DNA of 64,000 nt from Azotobacter vinelandii CA. Its GTDB lineage: Bacteria; Pseudomonadota; Gammaproteobacteria; Pseudomonadales; Pseudomonadaceae. The notes below the pieces were generated by a model. That model did no database searches and was not told the DNA's origin. It worked only from the letters and a program-made list of their open reading frames with translations. The stretch is taken from the NCBI RefSeq assembly GCF_000380335.1, contig NC_021149.1, positions 310,001-374,000 on the forward strand, in the 5' to 3' direction. This document shows, piece by piece, positions 1-9,151 of this stretch. The number at the start of each line of letters is the position of its first letter. Positions within the stretch are counted from its first letter, which is position 1. Both the position numbers and the translations under genes were made by a program.

Positions 1-102
1 CTTCTTGAAGTCCTCGTCCTTCATCCCGGTGGCGCGCCACAGCGCACGGGCGCCGGCCATGTTGCGGCCGAAGGTGGAGGTTTTCGAGCGGTAGTCAGGC
101 AT
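1..102 (-). CDS. ilvD: dihydroxy-acid dehydratase, N-terminal 34 residues (gene runs off the left edge)
   Basis: The first 34 codons read [10 protein letters not shown] at the start and [10 protein letters not shown] near the end, the conserved N-terminus of bacterial IlvD. The enzyme is an Fe-S dehydratase that converts 2,3-dihydroxy-isovalerate and -methylvalerate to 2-keto acids in branched-chain amino acid synthesis in the cytoplasm. The ATG lies at 102-100. No strong Shine-Dalgarno is visible; GAGAA lies just upstream. The Fe-S cysteines and catalytic residues are outside the window, so identity rests on the N-terminal match only. An ilvD-pfpI-mutM order is also what I remember from P. 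aeruginosa, which supports the call. Confidence 0.85.
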   Translation of the reverse strand, partial: MPDYRSKTSTFGRNMAGARALWRATGMKDEDFKK

Positions 103-310
103 GACGGTTCTCGGAATTTCAGGCGGATACGGGGCTGTGGAGGATAACGCGATTGACGGGAGGGCGCATCGGGCGGGCGATGTGGGGGGAAGACGCGGGG
201 TAGAAGCCGAATATTTCGGCTGCTCGTGAGTGAAGGCGGCCCATGCTCGCCATGGGGCGACTCTGCAGCTCGTCCCGGTCGATTCGGCAGCCATGGCTCG
301 CGGCCTCGGC

Positions 311-1534
311 TCAAGCATCGAGCTTGTCGGCTCCCATGGCGGCCAACGCCAGTTGCAGCTCGGGATCTTGCAGGTGCCGACGATAGTGGGCGGCCAGGTC
401 GGCTGCCCAACCGGCCACTTCATCGATGACTGCGATTGCCTGCTCTTGAGCCAGCCCATAGTGCTCCGTCTGGCTCAGCAGGTTGCGACGCGAAAGTTCA
501 TGGCCATGCTTGCCGATTGCCATGGCCAGACGAGTCGGTGCCGCCCCCTCCGTGGTCGGAACCACGTCGTACAGCGGAGACAGGCGCCAACGGCCGTCCT
601 TGAACAGCACGGCGACGTTCTTCGGGTGATCGTCGTCGTTGCCGACCAGGATGTTGAAGCAGATCCGCTTGAACAGCTCCTGGCGATCCTCTACGGGAAC
701 GCCGCGGCGCGCCATTTCATCCACCAGGTAACCGTAGTGCCACTCCTTGTCTCTGTTCGTGGTCGACATCCAATCGCTATCGAGCAGGGTCAGGCCGCTG
801 AGCATCGGAATCCGGTAGAAACGGCCATCGCCACCCGGCTCCCGGTCGAATCGATCGACCAGGAGCGTGCTCACCCTGCCCCGGTGAAGCTCGACGCCAG
901 GGGTAGCCAGGCCCTTGGCGGCCGCGAAAGACATGCAGGCATACTCGAGGGACGGGATATCGCAGGTATCGTGACGATCCCGCGGCTTGGCCAGGATCAG
1001 TCGTTCCCCATGGAGTAGCGTGCACTTGGGGCGAGCCCCGCCGAGGGATGAGCGTTGCTGCAGAGCTGCCTTCGTCGCCTTGTCCGCGCTCCTGGGAAAT
1101 CCGTTCTGGATGCCGTCGGCGAACGCTATGAACTCATCGAGCTGGGCGATATTGCCCAGCCCGGCCTGGCCGATACCGGCCGGAGGTGTTCTGCTCGTCC
1201 CGGCCATGAGGTTACCGGTGCGGTCGTGGTTGGGCGACTTCAGCAGAAAACCGATGGCGTCCAGGGGGGTGTCGCTTTCACGGTTGGCCAGGCGCTCGCC
1301 CCATCCATCCGGAGCGGCATCCCTGATGAAGCCCGGCACGCCACGGTTCTTGGTGATATGAGAGAACGGCTCCGGTCGCAGTGAGTAACGCACGGGGTCC
1401 GGTACCCAGCCGCCCGTCTTCACATATGCGGGGCTGTAGACGAATTCGCCCACGCCGCTCCGTACCTGCAAACGCCCGATCGTCGTCACCTCGAGCGAGT
1501 CGGGCAATTGCATGTAGATGTAGGCGGTGGCCAT
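311..1534 (-). CDS. hipA: HipA-family serine/threonine kinase toxin
   Basis: This 407-residue protein has the HipA kinase fold. It carries a glycine-rich nucleotide loop SSLGGARPK (about 162-170), the catalytic loop NDDDHPKN (about 299-306) and the metal-binding SPLYDV (about 319-324), matching NxDxHxKN and the following Asp in E. coli HipA. That toxin phosphorylates glutamyl-tRNA synthetase, blocks translation and induces persistence. Its ATG overlaps the stop of the upstream HipB-like gene by one base (TGATG), so the pair is co-translated. All catalytic motifs are present, so I expect an active kinase; whether the target is GltX is inferred from the family only. Confidence 0.88.
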   Translation of the reverse strand: MATAYIYMQLPDSLEVTTIGRLQVRSGVGEFVYSPAYVKTGGWVPDPVRYSLRPEPFSHITKNRGVPGFIRDAAPDGWGERLANRESDTPLDAIGFLLKSPNHDRTGNLMAGTSRTPPAGIGQAGLGNIAQLDEFIAFADGIQNGFPRSADKATKAALQQRSSLGGARPKCTLLHGERLILAKPRDRHDTCDIPSLEYACMSFAAAKGLATPGVELHRGRVSTLLVDRFDREPGGDGRFYRIPMLSGLTLLDSDWMSTTNRDKEWHYGYLVDEMARRGVPVEDRQELFKRICFNILVGNDDDHPKNVAVLFKDGRWRLSPLYDVVPTTEGAAPTRLAMAIGKHGHELSRRNLLSQTEHYGLAQEQAIAVIDEVAGWAADLAAHYRRHLQDPELQLALAAMGADKLDA

Positions 1535-1836
1535 CAGAAATCGTCCTCCGGGAGTTTCCTGAGGCGAACCCGGTGCTCCGTGGCGTATGGGGGCGGAGTG
1601 GGCACCCGCGGTTCCTGGAAAACCTCATCCAGCAGGCCGAGATGCCAAAGAACCGTCATGTAACCACGCATCTCGACAGTGGGAGTACCCGCCTCGATCT
1701 TTCCGAGAGTGGTCGTGGAAAGCCCGGTCAACGCGGCGAGATCCTTTTGGCGAATCTTGCGCTCCAGACGCCTCGCTTTGACCAGGAGTCCGATGGATTC
1801 GAGCCTGTCGGCACAGGCTAAAGGGAATGTGGCCAT
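1534..1836 (-). CDS. hipB: HipB-like XRE-family antitoxin
   Basis: This is a 100-residue DNA-binding protein. Residues about 27-60 form an XRE helix-turn-helix (RQKDLAALTGLSTTTLGKIE), and a short C-terminal tail follows. It is the antitoxin and autorepressor partner expected upstream of hipA, and its stop codon overlaps the hipA start. E. coli HipB neutralises HipA and represses the operon by binding palindromes. A candidate palindrome lies about 45-60 bp upstream of this start. The ATG at 1836-1834 has only a weak ribosome binding site, so a slightly later start is possible. Confidence 0.85.
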   Translation of the reverse strand: MATFPLACADRLESIGLLVKARRLERKIRQKDLAALTGLSTTTLGKIEAGTPTVEMRGYMTVLWHLGLLDEVFQEPRVPTPPPYATEHRVRLRKLPEDDF

Positions 1837-2168
1837 CTTAAGAGGCTCTTTAGGCGATCTTAAATAGGATAAGGATTTCTATAGCATGTTCTATATGGGT
1901 TGAGCATTTAAGTTAAGACTTGTTTTAGAGTGTATTTATATACATAAGAACCAGTATGAAAACCCTTATTCTGGCCTTAAGCCTCTCGTGAAAGCCCCGG
2001 CCGGCCGAAGGTGCTCCAGTACATCGGCCAGTCGTGCGAGATCGAGCACGAGGCGAGCGACCTGCCGCCCCATGAGTGACAGCGAATACGCCAGGACGCC
2101 GGCCCCATCGCCGATGTTCTGCACAGTTGGATGCTCGCCCTGCACCGGTCGATGCATGAAGGCACGGC
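1837..2168. other. AT-rich hipB leader and unassigned intergenic DNA
   Basis: The first 130 bases are clearly AT-richer than their surroundings and contain direct repeats of ATCTTAA at 1835-1841 and 1857-1863 and the candidate operator. From about 1966 to 2157 the minus strand has an open frame of 63 codons (start MHRPVQGEHP, end TRGLRPE). I do not recognise it and it has no clear ribosome binding site, so I do not call it a gene. The AT-rich base use, the toxin-antitoxin pair and the adjacent transposase relic suggest an insertion site. Confidence 0.4.
1880..1895. promoter_or_regulatory. candidate hipBA operator over the -10 region
   Basis: TATAG-N6-CTATA (TATAGCATGTTCTATA) is a perfect 5-bp inverted repeat upstream of hipB in an AT-rich stretch. 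On the minus strand its edge reads TATAGA, a plausible -10 hexamer with a weak CTTAAC -35 sixteen bases upstream. Overlap of palindrome and -10 would suit autorepression by HipB. The sequence differs from the E. coli operator TATCC-N8-GGATA, so the assignment is inference. Confidence 0.4.
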
Positions 2169-2359
2169 CTCGCCAAGGCGCTGGACTACAGCCTCAAGCT
2201 CTGGGCGGCACTGCTGCGTTGCCGGGATGACAGCAACATGCTCGTCGACAATGACTGGATCGCAAACCGGATCCGCCCGTGGGCTCGGGGGCGCCGTTTG
2301 CCGGTTCGCTGCGCAGTGGCCGGCTCGGCGCGTTGATGTTGATTCAGTCGGCCGGTTGA
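2169..2359 (+). pseudogene. IS66-family transposase (TnpC) C-terminal fragment, frameshifted
   Basis: In one frame 2169-2280 reads AKALDYSLKLWAALLRC, then NMLVDNDWIANRIRPWA. This matches the IS66 TnpC C-terminal pattern (AKALDYSLKRW, IDNNWVENQIRPWALG). A second frame from about 2297 continues with FAGSLRSGRLGALMLIQSAG and a stop at 2357-2359, the counterpart of LFAGSLRSGQRAAAIMSLIQSA. Only about 60 residues survive, split by a frameshift and a small deletion, so it is a dead remnant. I saw no terminal inverted repeats. It lies between hipBA and rlmI. Confidence 0.75.
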
Positions 2360-2371
2360 GAAGCTGTCTCC

Positions 2372-3565
2372 TCAGCTCGGCAGTATCCGGCAGGTCAGGC
2401 TCTTGATGTAGCGGGTCTCGGCGATGGCCGGGTGGACCGGGTGGTCGGGGCCCTGGCCGCCGCGCTCGAGCAACTGGATGTGGCGGTCGAGGTGGCGGGC
2501 GCTGGAGAGGAGGATGTTCTGCAGGTCGTCCTCCGGCAGGTGCATGGAGCAGGAAGCACTGACCAGAATGCCGTCCTTGTTCAGCAGGCGCATGGCCGCC
2601 TCGTTGAGGCGGCGGTAGGCGGCCTCGCCGTTCTTCAGGTCCTTCTTGCGCTTGATGAACGCCGGCGGGTCGGCGATGACCACGTCGAAGCGCTCCTCGG
2701 CGGCCTTCAGTTCCTTCATCGCCTCGAACACGTCGCCCTCGACGCAGGCCATCTTCTCGGCCACGCCGTTGAGCGCCGCGTTGCGCTCGACGCCGTCCAG
2801 CGCCAGCGCCGAGCCGTCCACGCACATCACCTCGCTGGCGCCGAACGCCGCGGCCTGCACGCCCCAGCCGCCGACGTAGCTGAACAGGTCGAGCACCCGC
2901 TTGCCCTTGACGTAGGGCGCCAGGCGCGCGCGGTTCAGGCGGTGGTCGTAGAACCAGCCGGTCTTCTGGCCGCCCTGCACCGGCGCCTCGAACTTCACGC
3001 CGTTCTCTTCCAGCGCCACCCACTCCGGCACCACGCCGAAGGCGGTCTCGACGTAGCGTTCCAGCCCTTCGGCGTCGCGGGCGCTGGAGTCGTTCTTGAG
3101 CAGAATGCCGCGCGGCTTGAGCACCTGCACCAGCGCCTCGATCACGGCGTCCTTGTGGCGCTCCATGGCGGCGGAGGCGAGCTGCACCACCAGATGGTCG
3201 CCGAAGCGGTCCACCACCAGGCCGGGCAGCAGGTCGGAGTCGCCGTAGGCCAGGCGGTAGCAGGGCGCGTCGAACAACCGTTCGCGCAGCGACAGGGCGA
3301 CGTTCAGGCGATGCACCAGCAGCGACTTGTCCAGCGCATGCTTGAGATCGCGAGAGATCAGCCGCGCGCAGATCAGGTTGTTCGGCGACAGCGCGACGAT
3401 GCCGAGGGCCTTGCCGCCGGCCGCCTCGAGGATCGCCTGGTCGCCGGCCTGGAAGGCGGTCAGCGGGGTGGCGAGCACGTCCACCTCGTTGCTGTAGACC
3501 CACAGGTGGCCGGCGCGCAGACGGCGCTCGGCGTTGGCTTTCAGTCGCAGGCTGGGCAGGGACAT
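2372..3565 (-). CDS. rlmI: class I SAM-dependent 23S rRNA m5C methyltransferase, RlmI family
   Basis: This 397-residue protein has an N-terminal PUA RNA-binding domain (RRLRAGHLWVYSNEVD), the signature GWFYDHRLNRARL, a SAM-binding motif (VLDLFSYVGGWG), DPPAF, and a late SASCSMHL cysteine motif. E. coli RlmI methylates C1962 of 23S rRNA. I chose the ATG at 3565, with GAGAG about eight bases upstream, over an in-frame TTG five codons earlier. A short gap separates it from the YadGH-like genes on the same strand. Confidence 0.88.
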   Translation of the reverse strand: MSLPSLRLKANAERRLRAGHLWVYSNEVDVLATPLTAFQAGDQAILEAAGGKALGIVALSPNNLICARLISRDLKHALDKSLLVHRLNVALSLRERLFDAPCYRLAYGDSDLLPGLVVDRFGDHLVVQLASAAMERHKDAVIEALVQVLKPRGILLKNDSSARDAEGLERYVETAFGVVPEWVALEENGVKFEAPVQGGQKTGWFYDHRLNRARLAPYVKGKRVLDLFSYVGGWGVQAAAFGASEVMCVDGSALALDGVERNAALNGVAEKMACVEGDVFEAMKELKAAEERFDVVIADPPAFIKRKKDLKNGEAAYRRLNEAAMRLLNKDGILVSASCSMHLPEDDLQNILLSSARHLDRHIQLLERGGQGPDHPVHPAIAETRYIKSLTCRILPS

Positions 3566-3613
3566 GGGGCTCTCTCGCAAAAAGCGCGGAGTATAGCGGA
3601 GGGCGGTCCCGCT

Positions 3614-4375
3614 TCAGCTCTTCAGCCGATAGCCCGTCCGGAAAATCCAGCGCACGCCGGCCATGCACAGGACCAGGAAGAGCGCGGTCATGCCCAGGCT
3701 GAGGGGCAGGCCGACGTCGGCCACGCCGTAGAAGCTCCAGCGGAAGCCGCTGATCAGGTAGACCACCGGGTTGAACAGCGACAGCGTGCGCCAGAAGGGC
3801 GGCAGCATGTCGATGGAGTAGAAGCTGCCGCCCAGGAAGGTCAGCGGCGTGACGATCATCAGCGGGACGATCTGCAGCTTCTCGAAGCCATCGGCCCAGA
3901 TGCCGATGATGAAGCCGAACAGGCTGAAGGTGACCGCGGTCAGCACCAGGAAGGCGACCATCCACAGCGGATGCTCGATCTGGAAGGGCACGCAGAGCCG
4001 CGCCGTGGCCAGCATGATGGCGCCGAGCAGGATGGATTTGGTGGCGGCCGCGCCGACGTAGCCCAGCACGATCTCGACGTAGGAGATGGGCGCGGAGTGG
4101 ATCTCGTAGATGGTGCCGGTGAAGCGCGGCATGTAGATGCCGAACGAGGCGTTGGAGATGCTCTGGGTGAGCAGGGCCAGCATGATCATGCCGGGGACGA
4201 TGAAGGCCCCGTAGCTGACCCCGTCGATGCTCACCATGTGCGAGCCGATGGCCGAACCGAACACCACGAAGTACAGGGCGGTGGAGAGGACCGGGGAGGC
4301 CACGCTCTGCATCAGCGTGCGCCGCATGCGGGCCATTTCGAACAGGTAGATCGCGCGTATGCCGTACAGATTCAT
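3614..4375 (-). CDS. yadH: ABC-2 type transporter permease (YadH-like)
   Basis: This 253-residue inner-membrane protein has about six hydrophobic segments and the ABC-2 permease pattern, including [15 protein letters not shown] near residue 185. It starts [20 protein letters not shown]. Its ATG at 4375 overlaps the stop of the ATPase gene (ATGA), so the two are translationally coupled. E. coli YadH (256 aa) pairs with YadG in the same way. The exported substrate is unknown. The Asp/Ser-rich loop before the last helices is typical of the family. Confidence 0.85.
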   Translation of the reverse strand: MNLYGIRAIYLFEMARMRRTLMQSVASPVLSTALYFVVFGSAIGSHMVSIDGVSYGAFIVPGMIMLALLTQSISNASFGIYMPRFTGTIYEIHSAPISYVEIVLGYVGAAATKSILLGAIMLATARLCVPFQIEHPLWMVAFLVLTAVTFSLFGFIIGIWADGFEKLQIVPLMIVTPLTFLGGSFYSIDMLPPFWRTLSLFNPVVYLISGFRWSFYGVADVGLPLSLGMTALFLVLCMAGVRWIFRTGYRLKS

Positions 4376-5298
4376 GAGGGCGAGTGCACCAGGCTGACGA
4401 AGATGTCTTCGAGGGAACTTTCCGAGGAGCTCAGGTCCTTGAATTCGATGCCGACCTCGCCCAGCCGTTGCAGCAGGCGGGCGATGTCGCCGCCGTGCTC
4501 CCGGTTGTCGTAGGTGTAGACCAGCCGGCCGCCGTCTTCCGACAGCTCCAGGCGGTAGTCTTGCAGCATCTGCGGAATCCGCGCCAGCGGCGCGTTCAGG
4601 GTCAGGGTGAGCTGGCGCTTGCCGAGCTTGGCCATCAGCGCGTTCTTCTCTTCCACCAGGATGATTTCGCCCCGGCGGATCACGCCGATGCGGTCGGCCA
4701 TCTCCTGGGCCTCCTCGATGTAATGGGTGGTCAGGACGATGGTGACGCCGCTGTCGCGCAGGCGCCGCATCATGTCCCACATGCCGCGCCGCAGCTCCAC
4801 GTCCACCCCGGCGGTGGGTTCGTCGAGAAAGAGGATTCGCGGCTCGTGGGACAGCGCCTTGGCGATCATCACGCGGCGCTTCATGCCGCCCGACAGGGCC
4901 ATGATGCGGCTGTCTCTCTTGTCCCACAGGGACAGCTCGCGCAGCAGCTTCTCGATGTAGGCCGGATCGGCCGGCTTGCCGAACAGGCCGCGACTGAAGG
5001 TAACGGTGTCCCAGACGTTCTCGAAGGCGTCGGTGGACAGCTCCTGAGGCACCAGGCCGATCCCGGCGCGCGCCGCGCGGTAGTCGGCGATTATGTCGTG
5101 GCCGTCGGCCAGGACCCGGCCCTCGCTGGGGGTGACGATGCCGCAGATGATGCTGATCAGGGTGGTCTTGCCCGCGCCGTTGGGGCCCAGCAGGGCGAAG
5201 ATCTCGCCCCGGCGGATTTCCAGGTTCACATCGCGTAGCGCGGTGAGCCCCGAGGCGTAGGTCTTGGATAGGCCATGAATGGCAATGGCTGGCTGCAC
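4372..5298 (-). CDS. yadG: ABC transporter ATP-binding protein (YadG-like)
   Basis: This is a 308-residue ATPase, the same length as E. coli YadG. It has Walker [10 protein letters not shown] (about 39-47), Q-loop VPQE, signature LSGGMKRR, Walker [13 protein letters not shown] and switch His (TTHY). A C-terminal extension of about 80 residues is typical of the ABC-2 exporter group. The start is GTG at 5298 with GGGAGA upstream. It powers the overlapping permease. The substrate is not predictable from sequence. Confidence 0.88.
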   Translation of the reverse strand: MQPAIAIHGLSKTYASGLTALRDVNLEIRRGEIFALLGPNGAGKTTLISIICGIVTPSEGRVLADGHDIIADYRAARAGIGLVPQELSTDAFENVWDTVTFSRGLFGKPADPAYIEKLLRELSLWDKRDSRIMALSGGMKRRVMIAKALSHEPRILFLDEPTAGVDVELRRGMWDMMRRLRDSGVTIVLTTHYIEEAQEMADRIGVIRRGEIILVEEKNALMAKLGKRQLTLTLNAPLARIPQMLQDYRLELSEDGGRLVYTYDNREHGGDIARLLQRLGEVGIEFKDLSSSESSLEDIFVSLVHSPS

Positions 5299-5365
5299 AC
5301 GAATCTCCCGGTGATGGCGTGCGCCGATTTTAGCCAGCCGGCCCCCCGCGTCGCACCTGGGCGCT

Positions 5366-6931
5366 TCAGGCTTTCGCCGGCGCGCGGCCTTCGCGCGTCC
5401 TGAAGACGGCCACCCGTTGCTGCATCTTCGCCGCCTGCTCCTCCAGGGCGGTGGCCGCGGCGCGGGACTGTTCCACCAGCGCGGCGTTGCGCTGGGTGGT
5501 GCCGTCCATCTGGCCGATGGCGCTGTTGATCTGGCCGAAGCCGCTGCGTTGCTCGCGGCTGGCGGCGGAGATTTCCTGCATCAGGGCGGCCAGTTGGTGA
5601 ATGGCCTCCACCGTCTCGCGGATGCTCCGCCCGCTGTACTCGGCCTGACGGGCGCCTTCGCCGATCTTCTCGCCGATGGCCTCGATCAGGCCGCGGATTT
5701 CCTGGGCGGAGGTGGCGCTGCGGCTGGCCAGGTTGCGCACTTCGGCGGCCACCACGGCGAAGCCGCGGCCCTGCTCGCCGGCGCGCGCCGCCTCGACCGA
5801 GGCGTTGAGGGCGAGGAGGTTGGTCTGGAAGGCGATCGAATCGATGACGCCGATGATGGCGTCGATCCGTTTCGAACTGTCGGCCAGCTCGCGCATCAGC
5901 AGGATGCTCCGCTCCACGTCCTGGCCGCCGCTCTGCGCCGTGCGTGCGGCGCTCGCGGCGAGCCGGTCGGCCTGCTCGGTGGCCTCGCCGGTCTGCTGCG
6001 CGATGGTGCTGATCTGCTCCATGCTGGCCGCCGTCTGTTGCAGGGCGCTGACCTGTTCCTCGGTGCGCGCGGCCAGCTCCCGGCTGCCCTGGAGAACCTC
6101 GCGGGCGTGGCCGTGAACGCTTTCGCTGCCGCTGCGCAGGGAGCCGACCAGTTCGGAGAGCCGGTGGTTGGTTTCGTCCATGGCATCGAGCAACTGGCCG
6201 GTTTCGTCGCGGCCGTGGCCGGCGAGATCCTGGGTCAGATCGCCCTCGGCCAGCCGGCGGGTCGCCGCCAGCGCCCGCCGCAAGGGGGCGGTGATGCTGC
6301 GGGTGATGTACAGGGCCATGAACACGGCGATCAGCAGGGCCAGGGCGGCGAAGCCGAGCAGGCCGGCGAGGGCGTCGCCGAGGCGCTCGGCGACCTGGCG
6401 CCGGGCCTGCGTCATGCGCTCGGCGGCCTGGCGGTCGAGCGCCGCGGCGCTCTCGTCGAGCTGGTAGATCTCGTCCTTGTAGCGGCCCATGGCGGCGTTG
6501 GCGGCCGCCGTGTCGGCGAACTCGCCCGTGTGAAGGCGCCGGTAGACCGCGTCGAGACCTTCGGCGTAGCCCTCCAGCGCCGTGGCCGAGGCCTCGTACA
6601 GGCGCTGCGCGTCGGGCGCCTGGGCACGGCCGGCCCGCAGGGTTTCCCGCAGCTCGCGCAGGGTCGCGTCCCAGCGCTCCTTGTAGGACTGCACTTTTTC
6701 CGCATCGCGCAGGTTGATGAACAGGTCCTTTTCGAAGCGCCGTTCCTCCAGGGCCAGCAGGCGCACCTGGGCGGCGTTCAGCGCCAGTCCGGCATTGCGG
6801 TCGAGCGTCTCGGCCGCGTCGCGCAGGCCGTTCAGGCCGGACAGGGCGACGGCGGTGGCCGAGACGAGGAGTAGAGCGAGGATACCGAAGGCGATGCCCA
6901 GGCGGGCACCGATGGGACGGCGGGATAGCAT
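5366..6931 (-). CDS. methyl-accepting chemotaxis protein
   Basis: This 521-residue chemoreceptor has an N-terminal membrane helix (about 8-30), a periplasmic helical domain of roughly 160 residues resembling the four-helix-bundle type, a second membrane helix (about 188-208), a HAMP domain and a cytoplasmic signalling hairpin. The hairpin tip is [20 protein letters not shown] followed by [12 protein letters not shown], which contacts CheA and CheW. There is no C-terminal CheR-binding pentapeptide. The ligand cannot be read from the sequence. The gene stands alone between the ABC exporter and pfpI. Confidence 0.9.
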   Translation of the reverse strand: MLSRRPIGARLGIAFGILALLLVSATAVALSGLNGLRDAAETLDRNAGLALNAAQVRLLALEERRFEKDLFINLRDAEKVQSYKERWDATLRELRETLRAGRAQAPDAQRLYEASATALEGYAEGLDAVYRRLHTGEFADTAAANAAMGRYKDEIYQLDESAAALDRQAAERMTQARRQVAERLGDALAGLLGFAALALLIAVFMALYITRSITAPLRRALAATRRLAEGDLTQDLAGHGRDETGQLLDAMDETNHRLSELVGSLRSGSESVHGHAREVLQGSRELAARTEEQVSALQQTAASMEQISTIAQQTGEATEQADRLAASAARTAQSGGQDVERSILLMRELADSSKRIDAIIGVIDSIAFQTNLLALNASVEAARAGEQGRGFAVVAAEVRNLASRSATSAQEIRGLIEAIGEKIGEGARQAEYSGRSIRETVEAIHQLAALMQEISAASREQRSGFGQINSAIGQMDGTTQRNAALVEQSRAAATALEEQAAKMQQRVAVFRTREGRAPAKA

Positions 6932-7058
6932 CGGGAGGGATTTCCTGGCACGGACTGAGAGTTCCCTTAGATCGGCCGTCGTCCGGCGTCCTTGAGCGGC
7001 TGCCGACGATCCTCCCCACGCCGGGCTCCCGGCATTCGCCCGGGAGCCTGGTGACGCG

Positions 7059-7619
7059 TCAGGCGGCCGACTGCGCCGTCTTGCCGCCCAGCATCTCGAT
7101 CAGGGCTTGGCTGAAGGCCGGGATGTCGTCGGGCCGGCGGCTGGTGATCAGGTGGCCGTCGACCACCACCGGCCGGTCCACCCACTTGGCGCCGGCATTC
7201 TGCAGGTCGTCCCGCAGCGACGGCCAACTGGTCAGGGTCTTGCCCTTGACCAGGTCGGCGGAGATCAGCAGCCAGCCGCCGTGGCAGATCGCGGCGATGG
7301 GCTTGTCGGCGCGGGCCGCATCGCGCACCAGTTCCTGGGCCATCTCGTCCAGGCGGATGTTGTCGCCGTTGACCACGCCGCCCGGCAGCACCAGCGCGTC
7401 GCAGTCCTCGATGCGCAGGGTGTCGAAGCCGTGCTCGACGGGGAAGCGGTCGGCGGGCGTGGTGTGCTTCCAGCCGGTCACCTGGCCCGGCCTGGCCGCG
7501 GCGATCAGGGTCCGGGCGCCGGCCTTTTCGAGGGCTTCCCTGGGGCCGGTGAGTTCGACCTGCTCGAAGCCGTCGGTCACCAGGAAAGCCACGCGTTTGC
7601 CTTTCAGGGATTGCGTCAT
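7059..7619 (-). CDS. pfpI: DJ-1/PfpI family protein (type 1 glutamine amidotransferase-like)
   Basis: The protein has 186 residues with the nucleophile-elbow motif [10 protein letters not shown], whose Cys and following His are the catalytic pair of PfpI/YhbO proteins. An upstream acid residue is in DGFEQVEL. Family members are stress-protective deglycases, proteases or chaperones; which activity applies here is not settled by sequence. The ATG at 7619 follows a good GGAGG. It is divergent from mutM, an arrangement I recall from P. aeruginosa, where pfpI is a stress gene. Confidence 0.85.
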   Translation of the reverse strand: MTQSLKGKRVAFLVTDGFEQVELTGPREALEKAGARTLIAAARPGQVTGWKHTTPADRFPVEHGFDTLRIEDCDALVLPGGVVNGDNIRLDEMAQELVRDAARADKPIAAICHGGWLLISADLVKGKTLTSWPSLRDDLQNAGAKWVDRPVVVDGHLITSRRPDDIPAFSQALIEMLGGKTAQSAA

Positions 7620-7783
7620 CGCGGTACCTCCGGAGTGCTGGGTGGAGCGCCTGCGGGCGCGGGGTTCACAAGGAATCCGACCCTCCCCGCGGGCAAAGTT
7701 CTGCCCCTCGTCGGCAGACGGGATTTGCGCGCCGCGGCCTTCCTGCTATGGTCGGTGCCCGCTCGTTTCCATCCCGTGCCGCC

Positions 7784-8596
7784 ATGCCCGAATTGCCCGA
7801 AGTCGAAACCACCCGCCGCGGCATCGCCCCGCACCTCGTCGGCCAGCGCGTCGAGCGGGTCGTCGTCCGCGAGCGCCGGCTGCGCTGGCCGATCCCCGAG
7901 GATCTCGACGTGCGCCTGTCCGGCCAGCGCATCGAGGCGGTGGAGCGCCGCGCCAAGTACCTCCTGATCCGCGCCGAAGCGGGCACCCTGATCGGCCACC
8001 TGGGCATGTCCGGCAGCCTGCGCCTGGTCGAGGCCGGGTTGCCGGCGGTCAGGCACGAGCACGTCGACATCCTGCTGGAGTCGGGACTGGCGCTGCGCTA
8101 CACCGACCCGCGGCGCTTCGGCGCGCTGCTGTGGAGCGCCGACCCGCTGGAGCACGAGCTGCTGCGCCGGCTCGGTCCGGAGCCGCTGGGCGAGGACTTC
8201 GACGGCGAGCGCCTGTACCGGCTGTCGCGCGGCAAGAGCGTGGCGGTCAAGCCGTTCATCATGGACAACGCGGTGGTGGTCGGGGTGGGCAATATCTACG
8301 CCAGCGAGGCGCTGTTCGCCGCCGGTATCGACCCGCGCCGCGCCGCCGGCTCGGTCTCGCGGGCGCGCTACCGACGTCTGGCCGAAGAGATCCGGCGCAT
8401 CCTCGCCCAGGCCATCGAGTGCGGCGGCACCACCCTGCGCGATTTCGTCGGCGGCGACGGCAAGCCCGGCTACTTCCAGCAGACCCTGCTGGTCTACGGA
8501 CGCGGCGGCGAGTTCTGCAAGGTCTGCGGCAGCACCCTGCACGAGGTTCGCCTCGGCCAGCGCGCCAGCGTCTACTGCGGCCGCTGCCAGCGCTGA
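7784..8596 (+). CDS. mutM: formamidopyrimidine-DNA glycosylase (Fpg/MutM)
   Basis: The 270-residue base-excision repair enzyme removes 8-oxoguanine and formamidopyrimidines and nicks the abasic site. The N-terminal MPELPEVE gives the catalytic Pro (after Met removal) and Glu. A Lys in AKYLLI, the H2TH region [10 protein letters not shown] and a C-terminal zinc finger with paired cysteines (FCKVCG and YCGRC) complete the set. I chose the ATG at 7784 because the catalytic proline must be residue 2; twelve upstream codons in frame cannot be coding. Confidence 0.95.
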   Translation: MPELPEVETTRRGIAPHLVGQRVERVVVRERRLRWPIPEDLDVRLSGQRIEAVERRAKYLLIRAEAGTLIGHLGMSGSLRLVEAGLPAVRHEHVDILLESGLALRYTDPRRFGALLWSADPLEHELLRRLGPEPLGEDFDGERLYRLSRGKSVAVKPFIMDNAVVVGVGNIYASEALFAAGIDPRRAAGSVSRARYRRLAEEIRRILAQAIECGGTTLRDFVGGDGKPGYFQQTLLVYGRGGEFCKVCGSTLHEVRLGQRASVYCGRCQR

Positions 8597-9151
8597 GGCC
8601 TGGCCCTGCGGGGCGATGGCCGGGGCATCGCCGATCTCCTTCCCCGGCAGGATTCCGGGAGGGCCGCGCCGATCTCCGCCGCTCGATGGCCATCACGCCG
8701 GCCCCGCCGGGGGCGTTGCCATAGTCGCGGCTCCGCCGGAAACACCGATGAAGGACCGTCGCATGCCTTCGCTTCGCCCGCTCGCCCTCGCCCGCCCTCC
8801 TTTCGACCCCGCCGGCGCACGGGACGCATGCCGGCATCGCCGGCGATCCCGTCCATTCCATCGAGGCGCCGCCGGCCTTCGCGATGCCGGGCGATCCGTC
8901 GGTCGCCCGGCCTGCCGGCACCCCGATCGGCAACGTCGAGGGAGCCGGCCGGGTGCCGCTCGTCGAGCCGGGGCGGGAGGCCTTCGTGCGTTGCCCCGGC
9001 TGCACCGCCGGCGGCTACCGGCAGGACTGAAAACGCCGCCGGCGTGCCTCCGTCGCAACGGCCCAGGCTTCCCGGCATGCCGATGGCCGCGTAGGCTTGC
9101 TGTCCTCGCCGATGGGGCGAGGCGCTGCGCGACAACGGGAAGTCCTGGCCC
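8597..9151. other. intergenic region, possibly holding a frameshifted small secreted protein
   Basis: No intact gene is recognised in this 555-bp gap. A reading frame starting MKDRRMPSLRPLALA at 8748 looks like a signal peptide start. A second frame ending VRCPGCTAGGYRQD with a stop near 9030 has protein-like composition, and the two would join with a single shift near 8800. This could be a decayed small periplasmic protein. I do not recognise a family and the evidence is weak. Confidence 0.25.

Noticed and set aside
1966-2157. 63-codon minus-strand frame between hipB and the IS66 fragment
   Set aside because: It looks mildly protein-like but has no recognisable family and no ribosome binding site.
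2432-4513. 693-codon plus-strand frame opposite rlmI and the ABC exporter
   Set aside because: The composition (His/Gln/Val-rich) is the mirror of coding sequence on the other strand, and there is no domain.
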